From the NCBI RefSeq assembly GCF_000315915.1, contig NC_020186.1:1426001-1490000 (forward strand): a stretch of DNA of 64,000 nucleotides, read 5' to 3'. A program made the translations under genes and the position numbers. Positions 1-9,739 of this stretch are shown piece by piece; the first letter of the stretch is position 1, and every line of letters begins with the position of its first letter. The notes beneath the pieces are model-generated. The model was not told the DNA's origin and searched no databases. It worked only from the letters and a program-made list of their open reading frames with translations. The DNA comes from Henningerozyma blattae CBS 6284 (lineage: Eukaryota > Ascomycota > Saccharomycetes > Saccharomycetales > Saccharomycetaceae).

Positions 1-1329
1 TTTAATAATAGTATTCAAAATCCAAATTCAACGTTTAATGATTCCTCGGAATTAGTTAATAATATTATCTTACCATCTTCGATACCACATGATAGTTATC
101 TGATAAATGGTTCTGCGGTTCAAATCACAACACCGCCAATCCAATCATCTACTTTTATGGATTCTCCAAATTATAATAAACAACAAAATCAGAGTCTATT
201 GTCACCTACTGAAAATTGTAATTCCACAATCCAAATTGCCAAGAATAATGAGAAAGATAAACAAATTCATGAAGATATGAGAATGGCAAGAATAGGTAGA
301 AGAAGAAGAATATCCTCGGGTGGTGGGCATAATCGTTCAAGAGGTTCTTCTGTGACTTCATCTGTGAGAAGTGTTTCCCCAGAAAATGGTCATATTATAA
401 TGCATACTTGTACATTTAGTAAATCAAGATCAAGATCGACAAGTATGTCAAGAGAAAAATTGTTGAAAATGGCAGACTTATTACCAGAAGATACCAACTC
501 GAATCATTCTACTGATAATAATAATCAAAAAAATCTATCGTCGAATTTTAATAATAATCCCAATCCATTCCCAGATTTTAATACCCCAACTATTAAAATA
601 GAAACTCCATCTTACGATATACCAACTTCAAATGGAATGGATATGGGAGATCTGAATAACAATATTCAGAAAGGGTCAATGGATACTATTGAAATAACTT
701 CATATAATAATGGGCCATCTGATATGATAATGGGAGCTAACTACAGTAATTTAGCTAATGTAACTTTTGGTGAATCTGATATGGACCAACGACAAACTGA
801 CAGTATTAATAATCCATCTCAAAATAATACGCCAGTCTCTAAGACATCTTCTCCAGAAATATTGTCACAATCATTAAATAATATTCAGTCACAAACTATT
901 GATGTAGAATCTCATCTACGAGAGGGTGAAACTTTACAAAATTTAACAGGTACTACAAAAAAAAGGTTATCACAAAAAAATCCAGCTATTTATGCGTGCG
1001 AATTATGTGATAAGAAGTTTACAAGACCTTATAACTTGAAATCACATTTAAGAACCCATACAAATGAACGACCCTTTATATGTTCAATCTGTAATAAAGC
1101 ATTTGCAAGACAACATGATAGAAAGAGGCATGAAGATCTTCATACTGGTAAAAAGAGATATATTTGTGGTGGTAAGCTGAAAAATGGTACTAGCTGGGGT
1201 TGTGGTAAGAAATTTGCAAGAAGTGATGCATTGGGTAGACATTTTAAAACTGAAAGTGGTAAGAGATGCATTGCTCCGTTGTATGAAGAAGCAACTCATG
1301 AGAGAGGAGTCATTGATGTTAATCTTTAG
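1..1329 (+). CDS. CRZ1: Crz1-type calcineurin-responsive C2H2 transcription factor (5' end missing)
   Basis: The frame is open from base 1, so the N-terminus lies outside the window; the ATG at 157 is internal. The C-terminus has two classical C2H2 fingers (about 991-1143) and a third atypical Cys-rich finger (about 1159-1269) with a long loop between its cysteines, the arrangement of Crz1. Upstream are a serine-rich stretch (SRSRSTSMS, about 430-460) and PTIKIE (586-603), which fits the PxIxIT calcineurin docking pattern. In the family, Ca2+-activated calcineurin dephosphorylates Crz1, which enters the nucleus and activates stress genes. The following gene is SAM50 on the same strand, as in S. 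cerevisiae (YNL027W-YNL026W). Identity is secure; only the N-terminal activation region is unseen. Confidence 0.93.
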   Translation, partial: FNNSIQNPNSTFNDSSELVNNIILPSSIPHDSYLINGSAVQITTPPIQSSTFMDSPNYNKQQNQSLLSPTENCNSTIQIAKNNEKDKQIHEDMRMARIGRRRRISSGGGHNRSRGSSVTSSVRSVSPENGHIIMHTCTFSKSRSRSTSMSREKLLKMADLLPEDTNSNHSTDNNNQKNLSSNFNNNPNPFPDFNTPTIKIETPSYDIPTSNGMDMGDLNNNIQKGSMDTIEITSYNNGPSDMIMGANYSNLANVTFGESDMDQRQTDSINNPSQNNTPVSKTSSPEILSQSLNNIQSQTIDVESHLREGETLQNLTGTTKKRLSQKNPAIYACELCDKKFTRPYNLKSHLRTHTNERPFICSICNKAFARQHDRKRHEDLHTGKKRYICGGKLKNGTSWGCGKKFARSDALGRHFKTESGKRCIAPLYEEATHERGVIDVNL

Positions 1330-1722
1330 AATGGGCAATATCGATTTTTTTTCCTTTTTTTAATTTTTTTTTTTTTTTTTTTTTCTACAAAAAAATATAT
1401 ATGAATATTATTAGTTGTACTATTAAATCTCATTTTTTATAATTTTTTGTATAATCTATACAAGAATTATTATATATTAAAAATCACCTTCTATATTTTT
1501 CAACTTTTGTCTTTTATTTAAAACTACTGACACTTCTCAAGATATTTTGTAGATCTCATCTCCGAGACTTTCCCACACATCCAAAAGCACTTTCCGATCT
1601 AATAAATTTAACCTCTTAATTAAAAGGATGAAGCCTAATATTTCGATAAAAGTATTCTAAGAAGTATCTATATATAAGATAACAAAACTAAACATTGTTA
1701 ATAATAATACAATAAATTAGTG
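1330..1722. other. CRZ1-SAM50 intergenic region
   Basis: About 390 bp without a gene. It holds a long T-rich run at about 1346-1384 just after the CRZ1 stop and a TA-rich stretch before SAM50 (tatatataag near 1670). No RNA gene is seen. Confidence 0.6.
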
Positions 1723-3234
1723 ATGGATAAGGATGATGATTTTTTAGATAGTTTTGAAAATAATTTATCAAATCAATCAAATGATATTATAAAAAATACT
1801 AACAATTGGCAAGAAGTGGATGAAAAAACACTTCAAAGACAAATTGAATTAAATCAATATTTCTCTCGTAATCCTACTTCACTAATTCAGCTTAATTCAT
1901 TAACATCAAATAATCAAACTATTAGGCCAAGTATTTTAAGACAATATGTTCATTCTACTATTTCCAATGCTAAAAGTTTTGATGAGTTGTATAATGGGTT
2001 GGATATATTAAATACAAAACTTATCCAGCATGGGTTGGTTACAAGTATCATACCTAATATTGATACTCCTGATGGTTTCAAATTACCATCTGCTGGAACT
2101 TCTACAATCTCTACATATTTCCCTACTCTCCCCCAGTCTTTTTCAAATATGGGATCAAATCAGTCATCAATAGTTGATTTGAATGTAAATTTAAATATAA
2201 CACCAATTAAAAAATTCCTTGCGAAGACCGGTACTAATATTGGGAATTCTGAAGGGGATGGATATCTACAATTTCAATTGAGAAACATATTTGGTGGTGG
2301 TGAACAATTAAATTTCAATTTTTCTAAAGGTACAAAGATTCATTCATCGTATAATTTAAATTATTTTCAACCAATTACACCGGATTGGTTATTTAAGGCA
2401 TCTTTATTTAAAAATTCAGTTCAAGTCGGGGCACCAATTGATTTATTATCTCAAGGTATTAGATTGTCAGCATCAAGCAATTTTTTAAGTAATACGAAAA
2501 CACTTGTCAATCATGAATTTTCTACAGATCATTACCTCCGAACTACTAAGATACGAATGAATTCCGTATCAGACACTTTACTATTTCAAGCTGGTAATGA
2601 TTTTATTTCTAAACTAGGATATTCTTGTACTTTTGACAGCAGAGATCATCCAATTGTTTCTTCAAGGGGTACTTTAATAAAACTAGGAAATGAATTTGCC
2701 CCTGATAGATTTTTTAAAACAAATTTAGAAATTGTTAAAAATAAAAGTTTCTTTAGGGATGATTTTATTACTATGGCTTGTACTTTTAAAACAGGATATA
2801 TACATAATTTTTTCCCTAATTCTAAAGCAATTCATAGGAATGATAAATTTCAAAATGGTGGTGCTAATGATATTCGAGGTTTCCAATTCATGGGGTTAGG
2901 ACCTAAAGATCGTTTTGATTCAGTTGGTGGTGATGCTTTTATTTCATATGGTTTTAGTGTAATGAATAAAATCCCAATTTGGAAATTTTATGATTCAAAT
3001 TTCCGTTTCCATTGGTTTGTAAATGGCGGGAAATTAATTAATAGTAATGGTAAAGGCTTATTAAATACCTTTAATGATTTAAGTAAACAAAATTCCATGT
3101 CAGTAGGTATGGGTATTGTATTTAGACATCCCATGGCGAGATTTGAATTGAATTTTGCAATACCTGTTGTTACTCATTCAGGTGATATTACAAGAAAGGG
3201 CTTTCAATACGGAATTGGTCTATCGTTTTTATAA
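1723..3234 (+). CDS. SAM50: Sam50/Tob55, mitochondrial outer-membrane beta-barrel assembly protein
   Basis: This is the Omp85-family core of the SAM complex, which inserts beta-barrel proteins into the mitochondrial outer membrane. The protein is 503 residues from the ATG at 1723, slightly longer than the usual 484. An acidic N-terminal tail is followed by a single POTRA-like region (about residues 30-135) and a C-terminal barrel. The barrel includes the conserved GGANDIRGF turn and ends in a final strand GIGLSFL typical of the family. The codon just upstream, at 1720, is GTG and is not taken as the start. It lies directly downstream of CRZ1 on the same strand, the S. cerevisiae order. No signal peptide is expected, because these proteins are imported through TOM by internal signals. 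Confidence 0.93.
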   Translation: MDKDDDFLDSFENNLSNQSNDIIKNTNNWQEVDEKTLQRQIELNQYFSRNPTSLIQLNSLTSNNQTIRPSILRQYVHSTISNAKSFDELYNGLDILNTKLIQHGLVTSIIPNIDTPDGFKLPSAGTSTISTYFPTLPQSFSNMGSNQSSIVDLNVNLNITPIKKFLAKTGTNIGNSEGDGYLQFQLRNIFGGGEQLNFNFSKGTKIHSSYNLNYFQPITPDWLFKASLFKNSVQVGAPIDLLSQGIRLSASSNFLSNTKTLVNHEFSTDHYLRTTKIRMNSVSDTLLFQAGNDFISKLGYSCTFDSRDHPIVSSRGTLIKLGNEFAPDRFFKTNLEIVKNKSFFRDDFITMACTFKTGYIHNFFPNSKAIHRNDKFQNGGANDIRGFQFMGLGPKDRFDSVGGDAFISYGFSVMNKIPIWKFYDSNFRFHWFVNGGKLINSNGKGLLNTFNDLSKQNSMSVGMGIVFRHPMARFELNFAIPVVTHSGDITRKGFQYGIGLSFL

Positions 3235-3450
3235 GAAATAATATGAACATTTCCTTGAAAGAGCAAGTAAAGTTGGTTGAAAAAAAAATGAGCAGTGATT
3301 TTTTAAATTACATAACGAAAATGCAGATTTTTTTAAATAATATAAATAAGAATAAATTAAAAAAAAAAAAAAAAAAAACGCCGTGATAATAATAAGTCAG
3401 TAAAATTTGCGCAAGAGTCAATATAATGTGATTTAATTAAATTTGGTTAA

Positions 3451-4593
3451 TTAATGAGTTGTCTTTAGAATCCATTTATTGTGATGTTTAATCACTTCAG
3501 GGATAATTAATTCTTCAATAGAATTATTTTGAGTCTTATCAAGTCTAACCCAATAGCCATCTCTGTTACTAGGAGAGACGAAGACTACTTCAGTATTTCT
3601 TGTTTGTAATAGGTTTCCGATCACCAGCTGATGGCCATATTTGTCCAATGCAGTAGTAGCCTTTTGAATTAAAATTGTATCATCTGTTTCCAATTTAAAA
3701 GAGACAAGCATACCTTTTGGAGCCCAGGCTTCAACAAGTCTCTTTAAGAATTTAGGGACTGGATTTAAACTTATTAACAATCTACCATCTGGGGTCGTGA
3801 CTGCCTTTGCCTTGGATCCTGTTAGGATTTCTGAATCAGTCGATTTTGAGTCATTAGATGCGTCGGATGAGTTACTATAGTCTCTACTTTGAATCTTATG
3901 TTTAGGTAAATCAGAATAAGGAATGAAAAAATCACTTACGGCAGCAGCTAGATAGAATAAACTGCCTGGTGAGTTCATTAGCTCACTGATAGCTCTCAAT
4001 GAATACAAATATTGGTTAACAGTAGTGAATGGTAATATTAATAATCTTTTTTCTTCATTCAAATATTCTTCATACAAAGCCCTTGTTTTAACAACCTTTT
4101 CTTGGAATTCCGGTTTTATTTGACCTTTTGCGTCAATATAATCCAAAAATAAAGTATTCATACTATGTGTGAATAATCTATTATATGGTACTAGGGAAAA
4201 TTCTCTGTATAAAAATATAACACTGTAACCGGCAGCTAAGAATTGTTCAGCGCTAGATGCACCACGAGTACCAGCCGAGAAATTGTCAATGAAACGAACC
4301 GTATTGTTTTCTAGAGGAACAGTAGTACCACCAGATGTAACAAGCACTACTTTATCTCTCCTTAATGATTTTTGCAAATGAAGAAAACTTTCAGCATTGC
4401 TAATCAGTTCTGGTAAATAACTTGGTGCAGGATTTGTTTGGAAATATATCTCTTCATCTGAAGTCTGAGCCACGGGAAAGATATTTTCATCAATTGAATG
4501 GTCAATGGCATGAGATATTTCTGTCGTCGAAGAATGTATTAAAGGTCTAGTAACAGTCGACTTTGATGTGGAATATTCTGGAGAACCGTTCAT
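3451..4593 (-). CDS. CAB2: Phosphopantothenoylcysteine synthetase (Cab2-like)
   Basis: Second step after pantothenate kinase in coenzyme A synthesis: it joins cysteine to 4'-phosphopantothenate. The 380 residues carry the eukaryotic PPCS signature: LVTSGGTTVPLE and FIDNFSAGTRG near residues 85-110 (nucleotide and substrate binding), then AAAVSDFFIP and KHKIQS further on. A Ser/Asp-rich insert (SNSSDASNDSKSTDS) sits in the KIQS loop. S. cerevisiae CAB2 is YIL083C, in the region duplicated with the YNL02x block, so its position next to SAM50 combines both sister tracks. It converges on SAM50, with an A-run at 3358-3378 in between. Confidence 0.92.
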   Translation of the reverse strand: MNGSPEYSTSKSTVTRPLIHSSTTEISHAIDHSIDENIFPVAQTSDEEIYFQTNPAPSYLPELISNAESFLHLQKSLRRDKVVLVTSGGTTVPLENNTVRFIDNFSAGTRGASSAEQFLAAGYSVIFLYREFSLVPYNRLFTHSMNTLFLDYIDAKGQIKPEFQEKVVKTRALYEEYLNEEKRLLILPFTTVNQYLYSLRAISELMNSPGSLFYLAAAVSDFFIPYSDLPKHKIQSRDYSNSSDASNDSKSTDSEILTGSKAKAVTTPDGRLLISLNPVPKFLKRLVEAWAPKGMLVSFKLETDDTILIQKATTALDKYGHQLVIGNLLQTRNTEVVFVSPSNRDGYWVRLDKTQNNSIEELIIPEVIKHHNKWILKTTH

Positions 4594-5560
4594 TTTGGAA
4601 GTTTTAATATCTATGTGCGATTGTATTTCCTTTTTTTTTATTTTATATGTTTTTTATATCGTAACAAAAATGAATGAATTGAATAAAATCAGAGGTACTA
4701 AGTCTATAAGTAAATAAATATTTTATACAAGCATTGAGTTTTTTAATTCTTTCTTTTAATTTATGATTTTTTTTTTTCATTTCTTATCTTTCTTATAGCT
4801 TGGCAATTTTTTTTTTAAATGCTGTTACTAACAGTTTAGCCGGGTGAGTAATTTACCATTCTTGGTTGTAAATCCTATCACGATTCAAAAATTTCGGTTT
4901 AAAGGAATATAACGTATATAATGCGACATTGTTTGAGAATTGTCACAGAATTCATGACCGTCAAACGAGAAAATTTAGTGGGGAGGCAAATTAATATTTA
5001 GAATACAATAAGGAAAGCTCTCATTACTTTTTTAAGTAAATTTTGAAAATAAAGGACAGGATATTAAGGTATATTGGTGGGTAAAACACATATAGACTAA
5101 TTCCTATTTAGTTTGAATACATATGTGTAATAATGTTTATAGTTTACGTCATTATTTACTCTTAAAAGTTAGATGCTCTTCGCCTATGATTTTATAGACC
5201 TCGTTTAGGTTATTAATAAAATAGAGGATAATCTTAGAAGGCAATGTCATGACTACTCTAGTCTACCGGTGTTATGCAATCATTTGTTACAACACTATTT
5301 TAGCAAATGGATATACATGCAAATAATAATAGTATCTTATTACTGTGGTAAGAAACTGTGGACCAAGGAAAAGTTGACAGAAGGGATATAACCGTGTATA
5401 ATTCTAACGATAGAAATCATAATGCAGTTAAGGAACCCTTTCAAGTAGACAGTATCAGGAAGGGTTTCCAGGCTTGACCAGTAGAAACTAGACGCGTTAA
5501 TCATAAGCTTCACAAGATAAACAATGAAACATATCACCTACTTACTGTTGATGCGTACTG
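4594..5560. other. AT-rich region between CAB2 and the Ty3-like relic
   Basis: Nearly 1 kb with no recognisable gene. It holds the CAB2 promoter and the flank of the transposon relic. TTACAACA, the end expected of the local LTR family, occurs at 5287-5294, and a possible start (GGTTGTAAATCC, 4864-4875) lies about 430 bp upstream. No target duplication or wider similarity is clear, so a 5' LTR is not called. Confidence 0.4.
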
Positions 5561-7745
5561 ATCAAGAAAAGACAAAGGTGTCAGAAGATAAATTAGAAAA
5601 GAAACTAAATGGAAGATTATTAGGCCGTGGTAAAAGAGGAACTACCTGCTGAGATTACGTATAACGGTAATATAAAGCATTACAATGAGGTGGTTCCTGG
5701 CAAGGCTCCCCCACATAGTCGTCCATACAGGATGTGTGATGAAGCTAAGGAAGAATTGTCTAGGCAACTAGATCAACTGATAAAAGATGGTCGTATTTAT
5801 CCAACGTCATCTCCCTAAGGTGCACCTGTATTATTCATTAATAATAATGATGGAACTAAGTGACTATGTGTGGACTTTAGGAAGTTAAATGAAGCAATAT
5901 TTAAAAGTAGGTTTCTCTTACCATTAATTGACGACCTATTCGATCAATTGAAGGGTGCAAGCTGGTTTGCATCGTTAGATTTGATTTCAGAGTATCACCA
6001 GGTTCCTGTAACGGAGGATGATCAAGTGAAGATAGCATATGTCACGCATCAAGGGCAATATGCTTGATGTGCTATGCCATTCAGTTTAACAATCATACTA
6101 TTTACATTCCAAACGATGATGAATAACCATTTAAGTGAATATATTGGGAAATTCGTGTGTATATTTAGATGATATATTGATTTATTCTAAAACACAAGAA
6201 GAACATGATAAAAATGTACGTTTGGTATTAGATCGATTGAAGAAATTTAAGCTGTCTGCTAAAATATCTAAGTGTTTCTTTTCCAAGAGAGAAATCCATT
6301 TCCTGAGACATGTTGTAAATGGAACAGGTATTCACATGAATGAAGCGAAAGTACAAGTAATTAAAGACTGGCCAACACTCAAGATTCCAAAAGATATGTT
6401 AAGATTTTTAGTTCTTGCAGTTTACTATAGGAAATTTGTTAAAGACTTCAGTAAAATTGCGAGTCCTATCCATAAGTATATAACAGTAATGGAAGGCTGA
6501 GAAGAGAAGCAACTAGATGCTTTTGAATTACTAAAGAGTAAGCCGTGCAGTGAATTGGTGTTGTTGCTGTTTGATGGAACTAAGAAAGTTTGTGTGACAA
6601 CTGATTCCAACAAGGAGCTACTCTAGAATTGCTGGCTAAGGATGGTAAAGTACTAGGTGTGGCTACATATCCTAGTCCTTCACTGAATGGGTATCAGTTA
6701 AATTGGACCTGTTCGTAAATAATTGTATGCCGTAGTTTATACCTTACCTAAATGGAGGTCCTACCTTAAAGTAATATATTTTGAATTGCACACTGATTAC
6801 AAATCGTTAGAAAACATAATGCAGAGTAAAGAAAATAGTAACCGTATCGATAGCTTAATTATACAGCTGGCTGATTTTTATTTCAAACCAAAATATATTC
6901 CAGGTAAACCCAATAGAGCGGATGCACTATCGAGAATGGCATTGAATATGTTACGGATTGTCGAACCAAAGTTGCAGTTGGCTACCCCAAATAAAGTAAA
7001 AGAAGCTTATAGATAAGAACCATTCATGAACAGGATTAGTAGGATATTGATGAAAAAGGAAAAGTGACCAACTGAACTACTTTCAATTATAAAAGGATAT
7101 TGTATGGTCGGTATTCACCTGTATTATGGACTTGATGAGGGAGTGAGTTACAGATTATGCATACCTAGAGGCTTGAAAAAGATTAAGAGTTTTACAGAAT
7201 TGTCATGGAACTAATGGTTCGGGGCTTCCATATGCTACAAGAATGTATGTATTGATGCTTAAATTCTATGGCTGGTCGAAGATGTTGAATTCCGTTCAAC
7301 AGTATGTGAAAAGGTGTGAACCCTGCCAATTCTCCAAGAATTCGCATCAAAGACCGTTTGGTGTATATCATCCGTTGGAAATTCCATCTAGAAGGTTTGA
7401 AGCTATCAACGTTGATTTTGTATCAGGGATGAACCCTAATGGTAAATATCAGCAGGTGAAGGTCATCATTGACTGTTTAACAAAAAGGGTAATTTTTGTA
7501 CCCCTCACTAAGAAGGCTACTCCTGCAGCTGTTGCCAATGTTCTTATCGAGAATGTTGTATAGCAGTATGGGGATACCAAGATTCATAGTGTTAGATAGG
7601 GATACAAAATTTATCAACACTGTTTGGGAAGTTTGTGCTCAATGTATGGTGTTTAAGAGTAATATGTTGTTGACCTATTGCAGTCAACAAAAAAGATATT
7701 GTGTTAGAGGAAAGATATTGAGCAGTAGTAACAGCAGTAAGATAG
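5561..7745 (+). pseudogene. Decayed Ty3/gypsy-type pol (reverse transcriptase, RNase H, integrase)
   Basis: Several open segments in order match a chromovirus/Ty3-type Pol. The RT N-terminus (HSRPYRM, 5627-5818) is followed by the fingers/palm (CVDFRKLNEA, 5864-6067), the active-site block YLDD (6162-6173), RNase H (HTDYKSLENI and PNRADALSRM, 6723-7014) and the integrase zinc region (CEPCQFSK). The integrase core (INVDFVSG) lies at 7243-7563, with a second-frame continuation to 7753. Reading is broken by TAA 5816-5818, TGA 5861-5863, TGA 6065-6067, a frameshift just before YLDD near 6155, further stops, and a frame change within integrase near 7560. Gag and protease are not recognisable. The copy cannot make Pol; it is an old dead insertion. 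Confidence 0.9.
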
Positions 7746-7753
7746 TATGCTGA

Positions 7754-8317
7754 AATCGTCAATATTGGGCGTAAAATAAAGCTAAGGTAACATAAACATA
7801 ATAGAGATGAGGATGTTAGAGATATAAACAGAGTAGATAATATAAGGTATAGGGAGGATCTTGCTTCTTTGCTTGGTGGCTTCTTTTTCTATTCTATATA
7901 AAAGAAGTTCAAGAGAAGTTCACCACGAGACAGAGAAATCTTATCCCTTTATATACGATTTATTTGGTGTGCAGGAACTTGATAATTGTAATTGATCATT
8001 AGCAATTGGTTTATTACTTATTAGTTGGTTGTATTAATTAGGAGATTAATGTTGTTGAATTAGCATTAATAACTTATTAATTCATCTAATACCCGGCCTT
8101 TGATACGTGGCAATTCGTTTTTATATGGCTTTAGTTTTAGGAATAATGTTTAGAAATAGTGGTGTAGTGTAGTATTGTCTATAATTAGACTGGCGATAGC
8201 GGATATTGATAAAGCTCAATTAATGTGTATAAGTAATTGTTCTTTGAAATTGGGTTAGTGATGCTGGATTCAAGAAATTAGTTATTGGTTCTACATCAAC
8301 ACCATTTCCAGGAAAAA
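7754..8317. other. Transposon-flank sequence with a possible degenerate LTR
   Basis: No gene. TGTTAGAGATAT at 7814-7825 is the same 12 bases that open the solo LTR at 10207. About 100 bp later is a TATA-like TATATAAAAG (near 7906), and TCTAATA at 8086-8092 is one base from that LTR's TCTAACA end. A degenerate LTR of about 279 bp (7814-8092) is therefore possible, but the flanks do not form a target duplication. Confidence 0.3.
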
Positions 8318-8735
8318 TGTTGTAAAACCGTCTAAGCGCCGTCGCCTTTCACGTAATACTTACAAGAAATCAGTACAAAAGAAGCCTCGAGAGAGGACAG
8401 ATCAGCTGACCACAGCTGAGAAACAACTATTCAGCAGGCATGGAACATCAACTGTAACCACTGAATCCGCACCTACTTCTGGTTTGTCTAGGATACCTAT
8501 TAGTAAGAATGACACCCAGGTTTCAATGAGTGTACCGTATCTTGTAACTATGCACACAGAACTGGCCAGCTCTAAAGAAGTATATAAGGAGCATGTATAG
8601 ATCAATATACTCTTATATACTATATAGAAAAGAACCAAGGGGAGATACAATAATCTTGTGTAATACAACCTGTAACTACTGATCTCACTACCATCCGAAA
8701 CACCCTCCTTGTCCTGTTAGTCTCGTATTACAACA
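8318..8735 (+). repeat. Candidate Ty3-like LTR (diverged family member)
   Basis: The 418 bp begin TGTTGTAA and end TTACAACA, a perfect 8-bp terminal inverted repeat. They are flanked by AAAAA on both sides (8313-8317 and 8736-8740), a possible though low-complexity 5-bp target duplication. Size and ends match the two 415-bp LTRs downstream: the last bases TCTCGTATTACAACA resemble their TCTCGTCTACAACA. A purine run AGGAAAAA precedes it, as a polypurine tract would, so it may be the 3' LTR of the pol relic. TATATAA lies at 8581-8587. Oddly, one forward frame stays open for about 90 codons (to TAG near 8600) with a basic start, so a coding relic cannot be excluded. Confidence 0.45.
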
Positions 8736-8743
8736 AAAAAAAT

Positions 8744-9158
8744 TGTTGTAAACCAACTTAGGAGTACGATACACTTAGATAGTAACTACCAAACTTAACT
8801 TAACAATCTTATTAACTTAACACCAGTTAATACTTCGAACTTACGAATATAATTGTTGTTCTTTTTTAAACTAAATAACTATGTGAAAGAACTATAAATT
8901 TATGTCTTAAGTCTGGAAAAGCTGGCCTTTAAATACTTTTCAAAGGTCAACGCCAGCTTTCCCATTTTACTTTAATTGGACTGTTTGTAAACTTACTTAT
9001 AAGGGTAGGAGTGCACAGTTTGAGTAATGCTGGCTAACTAGTAGAGATTATGCATTGAACCGATATTCACAGGTATGCAACTAGCAGTTGCTCAGTGTTA
9101 TGTATAATTTCTAGTTAGCAACTTGTAGATGAGTATAAAGTCAATCTCGTCTACAACA
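8744..9158 (+). repeat. Ty3-like LTR, copy 1
   Basis: A 415-bp LTR from TGTTGTAA to CTACAACA, flanked by the 5-bp direct repeat AAAAT (8739-8743 and 9159-9163), a target-site duplication. It is nearly identical to copy 2 (9309-9723): about four substitutions and two 1-base indels, all in the first 130 bp, while the last 285 bp look identical. The TGTTGTA ends, 5-bp duplication and tRNA-proximal site are those of Ty3 (sigma) elements. Its 15-base right flank equals the flank between copy 2 and tRNA-Ile, and then the sequence stops in Ns. It contains several inverted repeats (8915-8962, 9033-9119). Confidence 0.88.
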
Positions 9159-9173
9159 AAAATAAGAAACAAT

Positions 9174-9193
9174 NNNNNNNNNNNNNNNNNNNN
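9174..9193. other. Assembly gap (20 N)
   Basis: A run of exactly 20 N, presumably a fixed-size scaffold gap. The left side ends 15 bases after an LTR, where a tRNA-Ile gene starts in the second copy. The right side opens with gaccatat, close to the end of that tRNA gene plus its trailer (gaaccatat). A tRNA-Ile copy may be what is missing. Confidence 0.97.
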
Positions 9194-9218
9194 GACCATA
9201 TATATTCTCGCAAAAATA

Positions 9219-9291
9219 GGTTCCGTAGCGGGATCGAACCGCTGATCCCGCGTTATTAGCACGATGCCTTAACCAACTGGGCCAAGGAACC
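9219..9291 (-). tRNA. tRNA-Ile(AAU), altered copy, possibly a pseudogene
   Basis: On the minus strand it reads as the same tRNA-Ile(AAU) as 9740-9813, with anticodon loop CTAATAA, intact D arm, and TTCGATC T-loop. It differs by loss of one G before the variable loop (CGCGGGATC instead of CGCGGGGATC) and gain of a C at the foot of the acceptor stem (GCTACGGAACC instead of GCTAGGAACC). The discriminator position reads T instead of A. A T5 terminator follows on the minus strand. The changes put an extra base in the acceptor helix, so it is either a decaying gene or poor sequence beside the gap. Confidence 0.8.
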
Positions 9292-9308
9292 AGGAATTTG
9301 TTGAAATT

Positions 9309-9723
9309 TGTTGTAGACCAACTTAGGAGTACGATACACTTAAATAGTAATTACCAAAACTAAACTTAACAATCTTATTAACTTAACACCAGTTAATACT
9401 TCGAACTTACGAATATAATTGTTGTTCTTTTTAAACTAAATAACTATGTGAAAGAACTATAAATTTATGTCTTAAGTCTGGAAAAGCTGGCCTTTAAATA
9501 CTTTTCAAAGGTCAACGCCAGCTTTCCCATTTTACTTTAATTGGACTGTTTGTAAACTTACTTATAAGGGTAGGAGTGCACAGTTTGAGTAATGCTGGCT
9601 AACTAGTAGAGATTATGCATTGAACCGATATTCACAGGTATGCAACTAGCAGTTGCTCAGTGTTATGTATAATTTCTAGTTAGCAACTTGTAGATGAGTA
9701 TAAAGTCAATCTCGTCTACAACA
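9309..9723 (+). repeat. Ty3-like LTR, copy 2, between divergent tRNA-Ile genes
   Basis: A 415-bp LTR with a perfect 8-bp inverted terminus (TGTTGTAG ... CTACAACA). It ends 16 bp before the mature start of tRNA-Ile on the plus strand and begins 17 bp before that of the tRNA-Ile on the minus strand, the distance at which Ty3 inserts upstream of Pol III genes. The 5-bp flanks do not match (AAATT left, AAAAT right), unlike copy 1. This suggests a recombinant between two insertions, one from each tRNA gene. Orientation is given by comparison with copy 1. Confidence 0.88.
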
Positions 9724-9739
9724 AAAATAAGAAACAATT

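Noticed and set aside
1720..1722. GTG one codon upstream of the SAM50 ATG as the start
   Set aside because: The ATG at 1723 is the normal eukaryotic start, and nothing supports initiation at GTG.
4863..5294. A 5' LTR for the Ty3-like relic
   Set aside because: Only the last 8 bases and a weak start resemble the LTR family; there is no target duplication or wider similarity.
8659..8732. 74-bp segment with 8-bp inverted ends TGTAATAC/GTATTACA
   Set aside because: Its right end falls inside the end of the better-supported LTR (8318-8735), and it has no target duplication; probably chance.
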